A stretch of 64,000 bases of DNA from Gnetum montanum (taxonomy: Eukaryota > Streptophyta > Gnetopsida > Gnetales > Gnetaceae), in NCBI GenBank assembly GCA_015680685.1, contig MNCI01002303.1:220507-284506 (forward strand), in the 5' to 3' direction. The translations under genes and the position numbers were made by a program. Shown here one piece after another: positions 1 through 11,916 of this stretch. The notes under the pieces were generated by a model, which did no database searches, had not been told where the DNA came from, and saw only the letters and a program-made list of their open reading frames with translations. Positions within the stretch are counted from its first letter, which is position 1. The number at the start of each line of letters is the position of its first letter.

Positions 1-1593
1 TAATGCACATAACTCCCAACACCATCACTATTAGTTATGCCATCTCTACGATTATTACGTAACCCACATTCAACATCACCTGGGCCATTACGTCCATGCC
101 ATCATGATGTGGCAATGTAACTACCACCACAAGCTCATCATTATGAATTAAGCCCCAAGATGTCCTTATACAAATTAAGTTTATTTATGCTTAGTACCAG
201 GGGATTAGACTTTTTGATCATGGCCCTGTGCCTAGCATGGGCGATGTTGGCATCAACACTTAGCCCCCAAACTAGAAATTTCATGCAAGTGCAAGGAACA
301 ACACAACAATAGAAATCTCAAAAGGAGACACAAAAGATAGAGAACAAAGTCAGGACTTAGGTAAGGACCACCAAAATCAAAACTAGGAAAAGAATGTTTA
401 GGATTCTAGTAATGACAATGATAATATTTAGAAAATGGGAAGCATCAATTTTTCAAGGAAAATGTAGAAAATAAAGGATTTGGAGATTACAAGTTCCCTA
501 ATCCTAGGAAGCCTTGTCAAAAATTGCTTCTAATTACTTCAAGATCAAGAACAAGAAAAATGGGAAGCATGATGGAGAACATCTAGCCCCTATTTCATTA
601 CTTCAACTAAATCATGAATACAAAGGAATTGTTTCCTGCACTAGGAAATCTTGTCAAAATTTTCTTCTAATTACAAGTTTCCTTTTCCATCGTTCTTAGA
701 GATTATACATGTAAGGTTGCTAAAATTTTCATGGCAGATACTGCATGTATGCTTCCTAAGTAAATCCTTTGGTCATCAAAAAAAAATATTATTATTATTA
801 TTTGAGAAAAAAGGGACAACTTCCAATTACAATTTTTAATATCAATGGTTTTTATATCATGGTGGTTGTAATTCACCTTAGTAGAGGTTGTAACTTCCTT
901 AGTGGTTGCAACTAAATTTTAATTTCCCATGATGTTTTAGCCACCAAATAGGCCACTTGGCAACCAGATAAGACATTTTTCAATCATAGTATTTAAATCT
1001 ATTTCTATTTGTCTGATTATGATGATCTCATCTATGCTTATTTTGATGTCTTTCATCTTGTCTTTGATCTTTATTTCTATCTTCATCTTAACCCCTTAGT
1101 GTATCTCTATCTCCATACCTACATTCATCTTTGTTAGTACTAGACGTTTAAGATGAAGAGAAAGATGGAAAAATGGGGGAATCACCATGACTCTTATATC
1201 CTCTCCTATAGTTCCTTCATTCATCTCTTTTAGGTTTGGAGGAGGTCCTAGGCCTTGAGGCCTTCCTTGTTCTAGGACTTACTCCATCCCCTCTAGGATT
1301 GTCTACATCAACTAAACATAGCCTTTGAATGTAGTAAGGTTCAATATGAGCATATGAAACCCTTGTGTTTAGTGATTCACTTCAAGTCTCTTAAATATAG
1401 ATCCTACCATGTTTCCTAGTGTTCTCATCATGTGATGGATAATTAGCTCTATGTGAAGGAGAAAAATTTTAAATAATATGTATGGCATAAAATATTAATA
1501 TTTTCAAAAAGATAAATTATCAATGCTTTAACAAAGATCATTTATAATATAAATAATCTAGATCACTAGCACCATCCTTAGCAATGGCACCAA
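1..1593 (-). mobile_element. Internal region of a decayed minus-strand Ty3/gypsy element
   Basis: This stretch lies inside the LTR that begins at 1594 and would be the 5' internal part of a minus-oriented element. On the minus strand the LTR end is followed at 1593-1574 by a tRNA-Asp-like primer-binding site (TTGGTGCCATTGCTAAGGAT), closely related to the sites of elements B and C here. Around 1000-1230 the minus strand is rich in codons for charged residues, as in the Arg/Asp/His-rich gag tail of element C (62200-62560). No frame stays open for long. An ATT microsatellite lies at about 779-802. Identity rests on the adjacent LTR and PBS; the gag assignment is weak. Confidence 0.5.
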
Positions 1594-2514
1594 TGATGAG
1601 TAGCAGGTATCCCCTACATCCAACTATACAAATCACAAGTGTTAATGTGCAATTCAGTCAAATTCCATGGATGGAAATAATGGGATATCCAAATTGTTAA
1701 GCATTGATCGCAGGTTGTTGTCTTTTGACTTGGACTAATAATAGCTTTATCACATATGGTTTAGTCCAAAGTGAGGCATATGATTATTGATGTTATGCGA
1801 CTAAGGCTAAACTACATGAAAGTATGAAAATTAATTATTTAATATAATTAATAACAAGAAGATAAATCCTAAACTATTTAAAGGATTATGAGTGTCCGTT
1901 TTGAGCTTACTATACATGTCTTGAACTCACATACCCACTACTGGGATTACCAAGTGTTATGCTATTGCGTGAACCAAGCAATAACACTGTTGGGATTACT
2001 AAGCAAATATGTGTTTACGCTTGAAACTAGTCATGCTCATTTCACAAATTAATTACTGTGCATGGAAATTTAAATATTAACTAAGTACATCGAAAGTAAA
2101 ACTATTCTAAGTTAACGTGTTGCATAGAATGTGTCTAGGTACAATGCCACTTAAATAAGATGTTGTACAAGTAACTCAGATCCACATTGTGGGCACTCAC
2201 TAACCATTTACTATGATTACAGGAGAAAACTGTAAGAGTCTAGCTATACTACTAATCGAATGATGCCAAATACATGGTAGGTGTTCGCATATTTATATAT
2301 TTTAGGTGGAAAAGTGTCAACATATATGTGCCAATGCATCTAAGATGTGTTGACAAGGATGCATCAATGTGTCCTCATTAACACATATGCACCAAAGCAT
2401 TTAAGATGTGTTGATGGGGATGCGTCGATGAGGCTTCATCAATGAGGATGCATCGATGAGGCTTTGTCGATGGGGATGCATAGATGAAGTTACCCCACAT
2501 ATGGTGTTTCATCA
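1594..2514 (-). repeat. LTR (5' LTR of minus-strand Ty3/gypsy relic)
   Basis: The LTR has the family termini TGATG...CATCA. Its left edge abuts a PBS, so on the minus strand this is the 5' LTR of an element extending left out of the window. It is clearly similar to the LTR at 54070-54847: both hold a block around 'ttagtccaaagtgaggca', a block with 'gggattaccaag' motifs, and the end 'catatggtgtttcatca'. It is more distantly similar to the LTRs of element C. Near its U3 end it has a degenerate repeat of 'gatgaggc/gatgcatcgatgaggc' words (about 2330-2490). The next five bases, accat, would be the target duplication. Confidence 0.75.
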
Positions 2515-2812
2515 ACCATTTACCAATATTAAAGAGTATATTATCTCTATAAAATTCATCTCATCAATTATGATGTATTTGGTATATTTATATTTATTTT
2601 ATAGTTATCCCAATGTATATGTAGCAAGAGGCTTATACTCTCTTATTTCAATTTTTAATGTAGAATGCATGGTTGTTGCATTAATATTGTATGTTGCAGA
2701 ACTAATAGAAGCACATACTAACCATAATGGGTATTTCATATAGGTTCCATGATGGTTTATAGTATCGTTTAGCATTAATCAAGGATATTCCTTTCAAATG
2801 TATAGGTCTTCT
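2515..2812. other. No recognisable gene
   Basis: This AT-rich spacer lies between the LTR relic and the Helitron relic. An open frame reading out of the LTR into it (to 2743) encodes a low-complexity hydrophobic peptide with no recognisable motif. I see no gene here. Confidence 0.5.
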
Positions 2813-4215
2813 TTAATATGCACTAATAATCAATGTATACATTTCAACTATATCTTCCTCATTATTACTTTGTAGGACCTTTTTATATACCTCTTTAGAA
2901 AAATTCAAATTCTCAAACTTTTGACTACACTCATTCAAAGGAAGCTCATACAATAGATGACATGCCTCCACAACTCCAATATCCCTATCAACGATGATAT
3001 CCATCATAAATCTTTTATATGCATTCATTACATTGTCATTTGATTCCCATATGTTTGTAATCTAAAGTAACATATCTTGAAATGATATTGATTTCTTTTC
3101 ATATTTTGTTGCATATTTAGCAATTTACTTAACAACGATGTATTTATCAAGAACAAGTTGAAAGTCTATGTTGACCTTCCAAGTTTGCAAGACCACTATG
3201 TTATAAAAATTGAGTCTATCATCATTTCTTTATGGCTCATATTTTATCTCATTACTATTGTTTGAATCTCGAAAGAGTTTCGATTATGATCATAACATTC
3301 ATGGAGCATTGTACGTAAGAACCATGGTAGTTCAATGAATGTAACCATATATGAAAAGTAAAAACATAAATACAAAAGGAAAATGTGATATGATGAAAAA
3401 AATAAGAAAATAATATAAATAGATCAAGTACGTACAAAACTCAACTCCATTCATCTTCGCAAGCATGCACCTCTTCTACATAGTATATGTCTTTCAGTAG
3501 TCTTTAATATTTCATCATAATCCATGTCTAAATGCATATATCGAAGTTGGTTACTATTAACCAAACATGGATGCCTTAGGATGTTTTGTCTTGGAAACTA
3601 TAACTAGTTTAGTTATATATTTATGAAACTATAAAAAAAGAGATGACAAAGATTTAAGAATGTTGGAGATTCTAGCAACATTATACTATAACACTAAGTT
3701 GATTAAATAATACAAAGATATAGATAGTGGTTGCATGTCAAAACTTACATCATAGTTTCTACCATCTTCTATATATCTACAATTTCAAACATTTGTTAAA
3801 GAATAAAAAATTCTCTTATTCTCTTTACTTCTTCTAGATTATTCCAATCAAGGTTATCTATATTTGGAGCTCCTTTAATCCAAAGAAAATCATGGACATG
3901 ATGTAATCCATGATGCTACCATTCATATCTAGTCCAATAGTCAACCACTTGAAATTCTAGTAACAATATCACCTCTCTAAATGCTTGATGTTGAAGATGC
4001 ATGAATCCAACAACTCTATGTGGATTGTCAATAACATTATTCATTCTTCAACACTTTGCTTCTAAAGGATTTTGTGGAGGCTTTCCAGGCATCAACTTAT
4101 GTAATTCTAGCCAATACAAATCAATAGCACTTAAAGTGAAGAAAATTGTCAAAGTACCTAACTCATTCACTAAATCAAGTAAGTGAGCTCTACATTTTCT
4201 TCAATATCAAGATGT
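2813..4215 (-). pseudogene. Helitron Rep/helicase-like relic
   Basis: Read right to left on the minus strand, broken frames match the helitron helicase-like (Rep) protein in the correct order. At about 4170-3860 the translation includes 'GTLTIFFTLSAIDLYWLELH', then a run ending 'DYWTRYEWQHHGLHHVHDFL', which contains the HUH-type H-x-H motif (HVH). At about 3200-2813 comes 'VDRDIGVVEACHLLYELPLN', the conserved segment before the PIF1-like helicase. Function in the family: rolling-circle DNA nicking and strand transfer for Helitron transposition. There are many stops and frameshifts. The stretch 3780-3230 is not readable and may be an insertion or decayed sequence. The helicase half and the Helitron termini were not found. 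Confidence 0.75.
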
Positions 4216-4259
4216 TCCTCTTATAGTGGTACCAAATCTTATTGATTTGTCCACAGAAG

Positions 4260-4746
4260 TGATGAGTCATTATTGGTTGGCTACATTGACAAGGCCTTGT
4301 TGATGTAGTCAACTACATTGATGAGGCCCCATCAATGTAACTTATCCTATGTTAATGAGGCCTCGTCGATGCCAAGTAGCATAGCACTTAGTCTTCCAGC
4401 AATGGATACGTGGGTTTAGGACATGTATGAAAAGTGGAAATGGATACTTATGTCAGGATTAGTAAAATGACTAGTTAATTAGTTAATCAAATCCATTTTT
4501 ATCTACAATGTAAGAACCCAGCTATAAAACATAAAAATGATAAAAATCAAATGCCTCCATTACACTTAACCATACCAATGAACATCACAAGTGTAATTAG
4601 GAGGAAAATGATTGACCTTAAGGCTAGATTCACTTCCTAAAGTACTAGTGCACTGGAAATGATAAAGTTCACAAAATTCAACTGGATCACACATGAATGC
4701 TTTGTGATTCCTATGGTTAGACATAGGGGTACCTCGTCGGTCATCA
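4260..4746 (+). repeat. 5' LTR of element B
   Basis: The LTR starts TGATG and ends TCATCA, the same inverted termini as the other LTRs of this family in the window. The end block 'taggggtacctcgtcggtcatca' resembles the LTR ends of element C read in the same sense ('taggggtatctcgccactcatca'). The U3 part contains 'gaggccccatcaatg' and 'gaggcctcgtcgatg' words, also seen near 29.1 kb. The right boundary is fixed by the PBS. The left boundary (T at 4260) is inferred from the TGATG terminus; the five bases before it are agaag. Confidence 0.6.
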
Positions 4747-4765
4747 TTGGCACCATTGTCAAGGA
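4747..4765 (+). other. Primer-binding site of element B (tRNA-Asp-like)
   Basis: TTGGCACCATTGTCAAGGA directly follows the LTR end. It resembles the complement of plant tRNA-Asp 3' ends (TGGCGCCGTTGCCGGGGA), the usual primer of Athila-like Ty3/gypsy elements. Element A is inserted at its last bases. Confidence 0.65.
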
Positions 4766-4769
4766 CTTT

Positions 4770-6233
4770 TGAAACACCACAAAATTTTGAGCTTAGTACT
4801 TCTCCAACAAGAATCGGGCCAAGTCAGGATGCTCCCCAGCATGACTAAAGCTTGAGGGCCCCACAAACAGCTTCAAGAAGAGTCGAACTCAACAAGGGGC
4901 AGTTCCCTGGGACCTGCAGACGGCCACGGCAACATCTTCTATCAAACATGGCAACTTCGGAGCTCAAGATACTTAGTCTTCACTAAGTATTCATTCACAG
5001 CGTATACGCCCAAGTATGCATTCATAGCGTATACGCCCAGCGTACATGCCTCACATGTACGCTCAACATGTATGATTGATGTATACACCCGGCATGCAAT
5101 CCTTGAAGATAGCATGGAAACAGCACTTCAGAGCAAGATTTGGTACAAGGCATCAACTCACATGAACAGAGCAATCATCATGTGTTAACATCATGCATTC
5201 TGGAGTTTATACGCTGAGTATGCAACACATACACCCAGCATATACGCCCAGCAGATGCAACATGAACGCCCAGCGTATACGCCTAGCATGTACAAAGTGT
5301 ACGACCGGTGTGCAACAGAACGTACACCAACCAAAGCTCTCCAAAATCATGTCAGATCAGGGTCAATCAAGCTGAACATCCGCAAGCAGCATTCTCATGG
5401 CATCCAAATTCAAATCTGAAGGCTGAACAACTTCTTTTGTTTTGATCAAGTCTGTATGCCAAGGTCATATGTTCGGCGTATATACACTGGCGTATAGCAG
5501 TATACGCTGGCGTACAGTGGTATACGCTGGTGTGCAGCACGTTGTACACTTGTAAAATCTTATTCTTTTGCACCCAGTCAACGTGCCATGTGTCACCCAA
5601 CCCGAGAGTCCAGCACTCCACGGCCAATCATCCCCTCCCAGACTCATGTCTTGCATCAAACCTCGTATAAAAACCCCAATTTTTCACTAGATCAAGGTTG
5701 GCAATTTTGAGAAAAATAGAGAAAAAAAGAGACGCTAAGAAACGAGAGAAAAAAACCTTGTACATTGGACCTCGACCCTGCACGCTGAGCATCCAGCCTT
5801 TATGTTGTGTTTGTAGTTGAACCCAGCACACAATCATCCCTGCATCCACCAAGGCTATTCATCCGCCTTGTGTTAGAGTCACAACTGCGTTAGACCGGTG
5901 CATTGTAACTTTCATTCTGCAATAATATTGCTACATTTCTTTACTAAAATTTGTTACAGTTTTTCATTCATTATTGTATGTTTACTGCTTACGCTTCTAT
6001 ACGTTTACGCTCCGTTTCGCATTCGTTACACCATTTACGTATAACCCAGCGTACAGTATATCGGTGTACGTTCGGGGAAATCCTTGCCTGATCTGCGTGC
6101 GGACCACTCAAGGTACTCTACCTTCGTTAATTCCAGCTTACCCTTAAGTGAAGGTAGGGTCTTCTGTACTTGTCCGGGGATCTCCTAGTTTCTGTTTCAT
6201 TCCAGCTGAAGACCAACGATTTCGGACACTACA
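4770..6233 (+). repeat. 5' LTR of element A
   Basis: TG at 4770 and CA at 6232-6233. The U3 region (about 4990-5300 and 5460-5540) carries many copies of self-complementary GCGTATACGC-like words ('gcgtatacgcccagc'). A TATA box (tataaaaa, 5666-5673) puts the transcription start near 5695-5705. Open frames here (for example 5193-5375 and 5367-5659) are repeat translations, not genes. The LTR is 62 bp shorter than the 3' copy, which has extra units of the GTATACGC repeat near 21925-22000. Confidence 0.93.
5666..5673 (+). promoter_or_regulatory. TATA box of element A 5' LTR
   Basis: 'tataaaaa' sits in the context 'cctcgtataaaaacccc'. The equivalent in the 3' LTR is at 22659-22666, so the motif survived in both copies. 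Confidence 0.6.
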
Positions 6234-6262
6234 GAAAATGGCGCTAGAAGGAAGGCCCGAAA
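6234..6262 (+). other. Primer-binding site region of element A
   Basis: The LTR ends at 6233 and is followed by 'gaaaatggcgctagaaggaa'. The TGGCGC word is the usual start of a plant Ty3/gypsy PBS, here six bases inside the LTR edge. I do not assign a tRNA with certainty. Confidence 0.5.
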
Positions 6263-6299
6263 CTGCTTAAAACTTACTGTTCTACAAAACTTCCCAACG

Positions 6300-6795
6300 T
6301 CTACGCTGCTGAGTTTACGTTGTACGCTCTATGCTGTAGACTCTGTCTATGCTGTCGAGTTTACGTTGTACGCTCTACACTGTAGACTCTGTCTATGCTA
6401 CCGAGTTTACGTTGTACACTCTACGTCGTAGACTCTATCTATGCTCCTGAGTTTACGCTGTATGCTCTACGTTGTAGACTCTATCTATGCTACCGAGTTT
6501 ACAATGTACGCTCTACACCATAGACTCTGTCTACGCTACTGAGTTTACGCTGTACGCTCTATGCCGTAGACTCTATCTACTCTCCTAATTTTACGTTGTA
6601 TGCCCTACCCTGTAGACTCTATCTATGTTGCTGAGTATACGCTATACACCCTATGTTGTAGACTCTATCTACGCTGCTGAGTATACGCTATATGCCCTAC
6701 GCTGTAGACTCTATCTATGCTGCTAAGTATATGCTATATGCCCTACGTTGTAGACTCTGTCTACGCTACTAAGTTTACGTTGTACGCTACTCTGC
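6300..6795 (+). repeat. 46-bp tandem repeat in element A leader
   Basis: About ten to eleven copies of a 46-bp unit run without gaps, e.g. unit starts at 6300 and 6346 ('tctacgctgctgagtttacg', 'tctatgctgtcgagtttacg'). Each unit has three 'tacgct'-type words and ends 'gtagactctg/a'. The repeat is non-coding and lies between PBS and gag. It is built from the same word as the LTR repeats. Confidence 0.9.
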
Positions 6796-6959
6796 CTGCA
6801 CATTTTCACGAATACCTATACGCTGTCACTATACGCTGGTCATTGAAGCCTATACGCTGAATTCCAGTCTATACACTGTACCTAATGAACATAGGTTTCC
6901 ACCGTACTAAGTACCCAGTTTCATATCCCTTCACTATGTCATATTCATAATTGTTCATC

Positions 6960-9100
6960 ATGAACATTGCGAGCTCTAACGCTTCAACCAAGCCTACCAC
7001 AGACATCGTGGGCACCATGGTCGTTCAACAACCTGTAGTATAACCCACAGTTGGGCCTCGTTGGTCTCTCAGATTGCAAGGGAGGAACCCATCATTTAAC
7101 ATTATAACTCAGAACCAATACAATTTCATATGCGTAAAAATACAAGCCAACCTAGCTGTAGACCAAACCAAAATGAAGGTTAAGAGACAATACGAACTCT
7201 TCCATAGGGGAGGACATGAGTTCATCCCTTCCCTGTATGATATCATCCCTCTCCCAGAGCATTACTCTAAGCTCATCTCACAACTCCTCTTGCAAAGGAG
7301 CCAGTCTCTAGATCAGCTTGTAGTAAATCCTCAACTGGAAGAGGAGAATGACTTCGTAGCCCAATCCAAGCATGAGGATTCGTAGCATACTCTTAGTCCA
7401 CAAACCTATGCCAACCCGTTGTTTCATCCAGCCACAGGGGAAATTATGTCCCTTCAACCATTTAAATTCACCCAAGCACAAATACCTCAACAAGAATCAT
7501 CCACACTTGTTCACATTTCTCCTGTAACCAACCCGCAACTCAACACGCTTCCCCTTACTATTCCCCCCGTTGCAATAGTAGCCCCATTCTTGTAGGTACA
7601 ACCTCCTCAAAAATAATGTAGGAGCAACCTTTCTGCCCCGAGTGATCGGGATGCTGCATGTGATACCGGCTTCTACGTCTGCTCATTATATCCCCCAGAT
7701 CCAAACCCAAGGAGCCCCTTTCACCACTGTAACTCAACCAGTTCATAGTGCATCTATACAAAGCGTGACTAGCCAATGGGCAGCGATTGGTGTTCAACCG
7801 CATCAATTCCCCCACTATAATATACCACCTCACACAATTCTACTAGCTAACATCCCTCAAGGACAACCACAACAACAACAACCCCTTGCCTACAATATGC
7901 CACCCCTAGAACCACTCACCACAAATATTCCGCAAACGCAGCCTCCAACTACACAACTTTCTTCCTTCCAACCCATTGTCCAACAATCTAACCTGTATAC
8001 TGTACAACATCCTCAACCAACTATCTCACTTAGCATCCAAGACTGGGCTGATGCTAAAAAGCTAATGCAGGAGCTAACAAATGTGGTCAAACGTCTCAAG
8101 ATAGCCGCCGATGGAGAGCTCAAGGTAGTGGACTTCTATCACGATGACCCTATCAGCTCTTCAGTTCCACCTCTAACACTACGTAAGGGTGTTTCCTTAC
8201 CCACGCTAACTAAATACAATGAGGAGACAGACCCCAACACTCACCTCATAACTTTTAGACTAGAGTGTGTGCTACTTCAAGCATGGCCACATGCCATTCT
8301 ACGAGTGTTCCCCATGTCCCTCGCAAGGAGAGCGCTTGATTGGTATCGAGCCCTACCACGAAACTCAATATCTTCTCTGGAAGATTTATTACACCAATTC
8401 GTCACCAGGTTCAAGTATAACTTGAAACCTGAAGCAACACTTGATAGCCTCATATAGGTCAAGCAAGCACCTCTTGAACCTGTCCAAAAATTCATCCAAC
8501 GATGGAGTGCTGCTCTCAATGAGCTCAACAAGCTGATCCCAAAGACGTATCTCCTCACCATCCTAAAAGGGGCTATCAATGATTTTGTCAAATCCAAACT
8601 GTATTATCTCAATGCACGCACTCTGAGTCAAGCGTTTGTACAGATTAAGAACATAGAAGAGGCAGCCCAAAACAGTCATGATCCTGCATATTCAACCTTT
8701 AAGAATCAACATAGTAAGAAAGATAAAGAAAAGGTTAAAACAACTATAGCGGCAGTAGCAGAAACACAACAAGCGAATGTAGGACAACAAAGAAAACCGC
8801 CTATTCCCCCTGCTAATTGCGCTAAACCCCCTCCTGGAACAGCACCTGAATCATCCGCATCACAAAACCCAACACTAGGTTGCACGATGAACTTTGAAAG
8901 GAAGGACCCCTCTCAATATATGCTGTTGCCCATGAAACCATCACAGTTGTTTGACCAACTCTTGAAGGCTAGATTGATGAAACATAAACAGTTGTCCCCT
9001 GTAGTGATCCAAAGGCATGATTGATTCTGTCAACTGGTTCAAAACCCAAGCCCGGCAACACCAGACAAGCCCCCAGTATCAAAAGGCTTTAGAATGGACC
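6960..9100 (+). pseudogene. Element A gag (capsid part), broken
   Basis: The frame opens at the ATG at 6960, hits TAA at about 7039 (CAA-type change), continues to 7385, shifts frame, and continues from 7642 on. At 8010-8700 it encodes the Tat-type capsid domain, with 'RRALDWYRALPRNSISSLED' (the conserved A-x-x-WY patch) and 'FVTRFKYNLKPEATLDSLI'. It is then interrupted by TAG at 8455 and TGA near 9022. The product would assemble virus-like particles and package element RNA in the cytoplasm. The N-terminal part (7640-8040) is Gln/Pro-rich. Gag and protease share one frame from 7642 to about 11157, so they were one fused polyprotein. Confidence 0.85.
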
Positions 9101-9150
9101 GTTTTTGTGATTATCATCAACGTAATGGGCATGGCACTGATTATTGTTTC
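9094..9150 (+). other. Gag zinc knuckle of element A
   Basis: The translation reads 'FCDYHQRNGHGTDYCFTLK'. The C-x3-H-x4-GH-x-T-x2-C pattern is the variant knuckle typical of Tat-type Ty3/gypsy gag, different from the usual CCHC spacing. Confidence 0.8.
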
Positions 9151-9419
9151 ACCCTAAAACAAGATATCCAACGGATGATCAATGGAGGTCAAATCACTTT
9201 TGATGAAGTCAATCTGATCCAACCACAAAACCAGGACATGGGTGTATATAAAGATCCTCTAAATACTAAAGAAGCATCGTATGTAATTAACACCATCTAC
9301 TTCGATAACGAACCAGAAACACCTAGGGTTAACACCATCCACTCCGATCATGAGCAGAGAATACCTAAGAAACCATTTGTAGTGCATATTCCTCCCACTA
9401 TACAAATATTTGTGCCTCA

Positions 9420-9850
9420 ACCATCATACTCCCCATAGAAACCTTATGTCATTCGAATAACCCCTACTGCAGCAACTTCTAGCACACCAACACATGAAAA
9501 ACCATACGTGGTGCGCGTACCTCCCGCCACTACTACCGTAAATACACAACCACCTCCTCTTCGGCTCACCCCCTACGTAGTCCGAGTACCACTTGCGGTA
9601 GCAACTGCGGAGGTACAACCTCTAGCTAGGCTAACTCCATATGTCGTTAGGACACCCGAACGTCCTGGTGACCACCAGTCCTCCACTTCGCAAGCACAGA
9701 ATAAACCGATCCTCTATGTCATCAAAATGCCTAGCCAGCCTGACACTCAACTGCATGCAACCATCCAACCACAACCCTACCCTTCTCCATACATTGTACA
9801 GGTTCCAAAGCAACCTGAGGTTCCGAAACCACCTATACCCCCACGCCACA
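9420..9850 (+). repeat. PYVVRVP amino-acid repeat linker between gag and protease
   Basis: In the gag-protease frame, six degenerate copies of a PYVVRVP heptad are spaced about 20-30 residues apart: PYVIRIT, PYVVRVP, PYVVRVP, PYVVRTP, LYVIKMP and PYIVQVP. They are separated by Pro/Thr/Gln-rich spacers. A stop (TAG at 9436) precedes the first copy. Confidence 0.8.
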
Positions 9851-10443
9851 CACGAGAATGCCTAGCAAACAATCTTACATGCGAATGCTTGGAAAAGGAG
9901 CGTCAACGGCTAGCCATAGGACCTCCTAAACCTACCCCGCTAAATGCAATACCCATGACACCATATAATGATAAACCAAACACAGGCTATGAGGGTGAAT
10001 CATCCGGAAAACATGATATGCCCAAATCAATGATTCCGAGTAAAGATGACAAACCAACTATGCATGAAATAAAACTGTTGGGCCCAATGGACCAAATCAC
10101 TGCTGACAAACATACACCCAAAAGCAGAGATCTAGCAACAGCTCTAACGCAAGTCACGCAGGCGCTCAAACAAGAAAACACTTCACTGAGCTTATATGAC
10201 TTAGTGTTAACATCTCAAACCCATCGCGAAGCTCTAGTACGCATGTTGACATCCATCCCAATAAGCGAAGACTTGCCTCCAAATGAACCTTCAATTCATG
10301 CGGTAATGTACTCGCCTCAAGGGTCAACTCCTAAGCCATTAAGTTTCCAAAATGACAACATCAAAGTGGATGAGAAAATGGGAGAGGTAACAATAGCACC
10401 TATGTTCATAACGACATGAATAAATCAGTTTAAGATACATAGA

Positions 10444-10686
10444 GTGCATGTAGATGATGGAGCTGCTACAAACGTAGTGTCATATCCCATCGTCGAACAA
10501 TTGGGGCTCATGGAGCTAATTAGACCAACCGCCACCACGTGTTTGAAATCGTTCAGCGGATCACGCGTGATAGTCAAAGACACCGTGACTTTAGATTTTA
10601 TAGCAGGGGATCAATTCCCCACATTTGTCGACTTTGTGGTAATCGATGAAATGTCAGGGTTCAATCTGATATTGGGAAGGCCCTAG
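10444..10686 (+). pseudogene. Element A aspartic protease domain
   Basis: This is a retroviral-type pepsin fold of about 80 residues. The start 'VHVDDGAATNVVSYPIVEQL' carries the active-site region as DDGA, where this lineage usually has DGGS. The end 'FVVIDEMSGFNLILGRP' is the hydrophobic-hydrophobic-G-R motif. The protein would cut the gag-pol polyprotein. It is in frame with gag, separated from it only by a TGA (10417), and the stop after GRP (TAG) looks like a mutated Trp codon. The downstream frame stays largely open to about 11157 as an acidic linker. Confidence 0.8.
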
Positions 10687-11285
10687 TTAGCCCAACTAAA
10701 AGCAGTCTCTTCCCCCATACACCAAGAAATTCACCTGCCTTACGAAGGTAGTGAGATCATTATACATGGGGAGGCTGCTACACCTACCATCTCATCGCAT
10801 ACAGACATAGATCAAGGTTCAGAGGTTAAGCTTGAAGAGCCTAAACAAGATTATACAAATGAACAACAACCAGTAGGCGATAATCCCTTAGACACAAAGG
10901 AAAATTTACCCAACACAGAAATACCTAGGCCTGAAGTCGTACACATACAACCTCACTTAGAAACTACAACTAACACAGAAACCACAATGCATGCAGAAGC
11001 ACCAGAAAGTACCAATGCGGGAACTATCCCATTAGATGTCCCTTGGGCCAAATTACCATTCAACGTGACCAGTGAAGGAGACGCTAAATATAGAATCATA
11101 CCCTTTAACGATACTCCTAATGTTAAAATGAGGAAAATCAAAAAATTACTAAACCAATAAATGACATTCAAGTCTAAAACGACGTTAAACTATCATGTCC
11201 GCAACAACATAAAACTAGCCAATATCAGAAATGGTCGGTCTACCAAGAGAAATCCACCCGTGTCGCTTGAAACTTCCCTTGCCTA

Positions 11286-11345
11286 CGCATGGCCTGAAAT
11301 GGCCTTAAACTAGTGCATGTGGCCCGAGATGGCCTTAAACTAGAT
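11286..11345 (+). repeat. Two 'ggccttaaactag' repeat units after protease
   Basis: Two roughly 30-bp units read 'gcatggcctgaaatggcctt aaactag' and 'tggcccgagatggccttaaa ctag' (spaces added). They are clearly related to the 30-bp array at 16561-16740 on the other side of the antisense gene. Confidence 0.75.
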
Positions 11346-11916
11346 CATCTGCCTTCACTTTGTTTTTCTCCCAAGTTCTAGTTCATTGTTCGAATTTACG
11401 CTTGCATTGTCATGCTGTCAATAACAATCTTCGCAATTATCCTTCACTTATAATTACATCCCTACTTATAATTACATTCGCACACTACACTTAAACTACA
11501 AAAACAAACCAAAACATTTTACATGGTCGTGTCATGTTTACATTTAAACTCAAAATCCACAACAAAAAAATATATGTAGAAATATATATATACATGTAGT
11601 GATATACAACTAGACAAGTAAAAGAGTTAACTGATTCTATTCATCTGTTCAATACAACTCAAAACATTCAATTTATGACTCACGTAAAAATGTGAGCCAG
11701 AATAATTTCAAAGCAAAAACTAAACATCAAGGATGGAAGGGTCGTCCCCTTTAGACCTGCCAGCATCATGGGTCCCTAATCCACTGGGGTCAGCTTCTTG
11801 ACCATTGTCGTTGCCTCAACCCTATAAAATACAAAATAGACAATCAACATAAGAACAAAAGAGAAAACTTCCAAACATTACTTAACGAACGAATTTCATG
11901 GCAACAAAATGCTTAC

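Noticed and set aside
2456-2743. Plus ORF of 95 hydrophobic residues.
   Set aside because: It begins inside an LTR repeat and runs into AT-rich spacer; membrane-like composition follows from T-rich codons.
5367-5852. Overlapping minus-strand ORFs in the 5' LTR of element A (and equivalents near 22458).
   Set aside because: They translate LTR repeats and the R/U5 region and match no protein; the LTR explains the sequence.
6300-6795. Regularly spaced repeats looking like a CRISPR array.
   Set aside because: Direct tandem units without unique spacers, in a plant retrotransposon leader.
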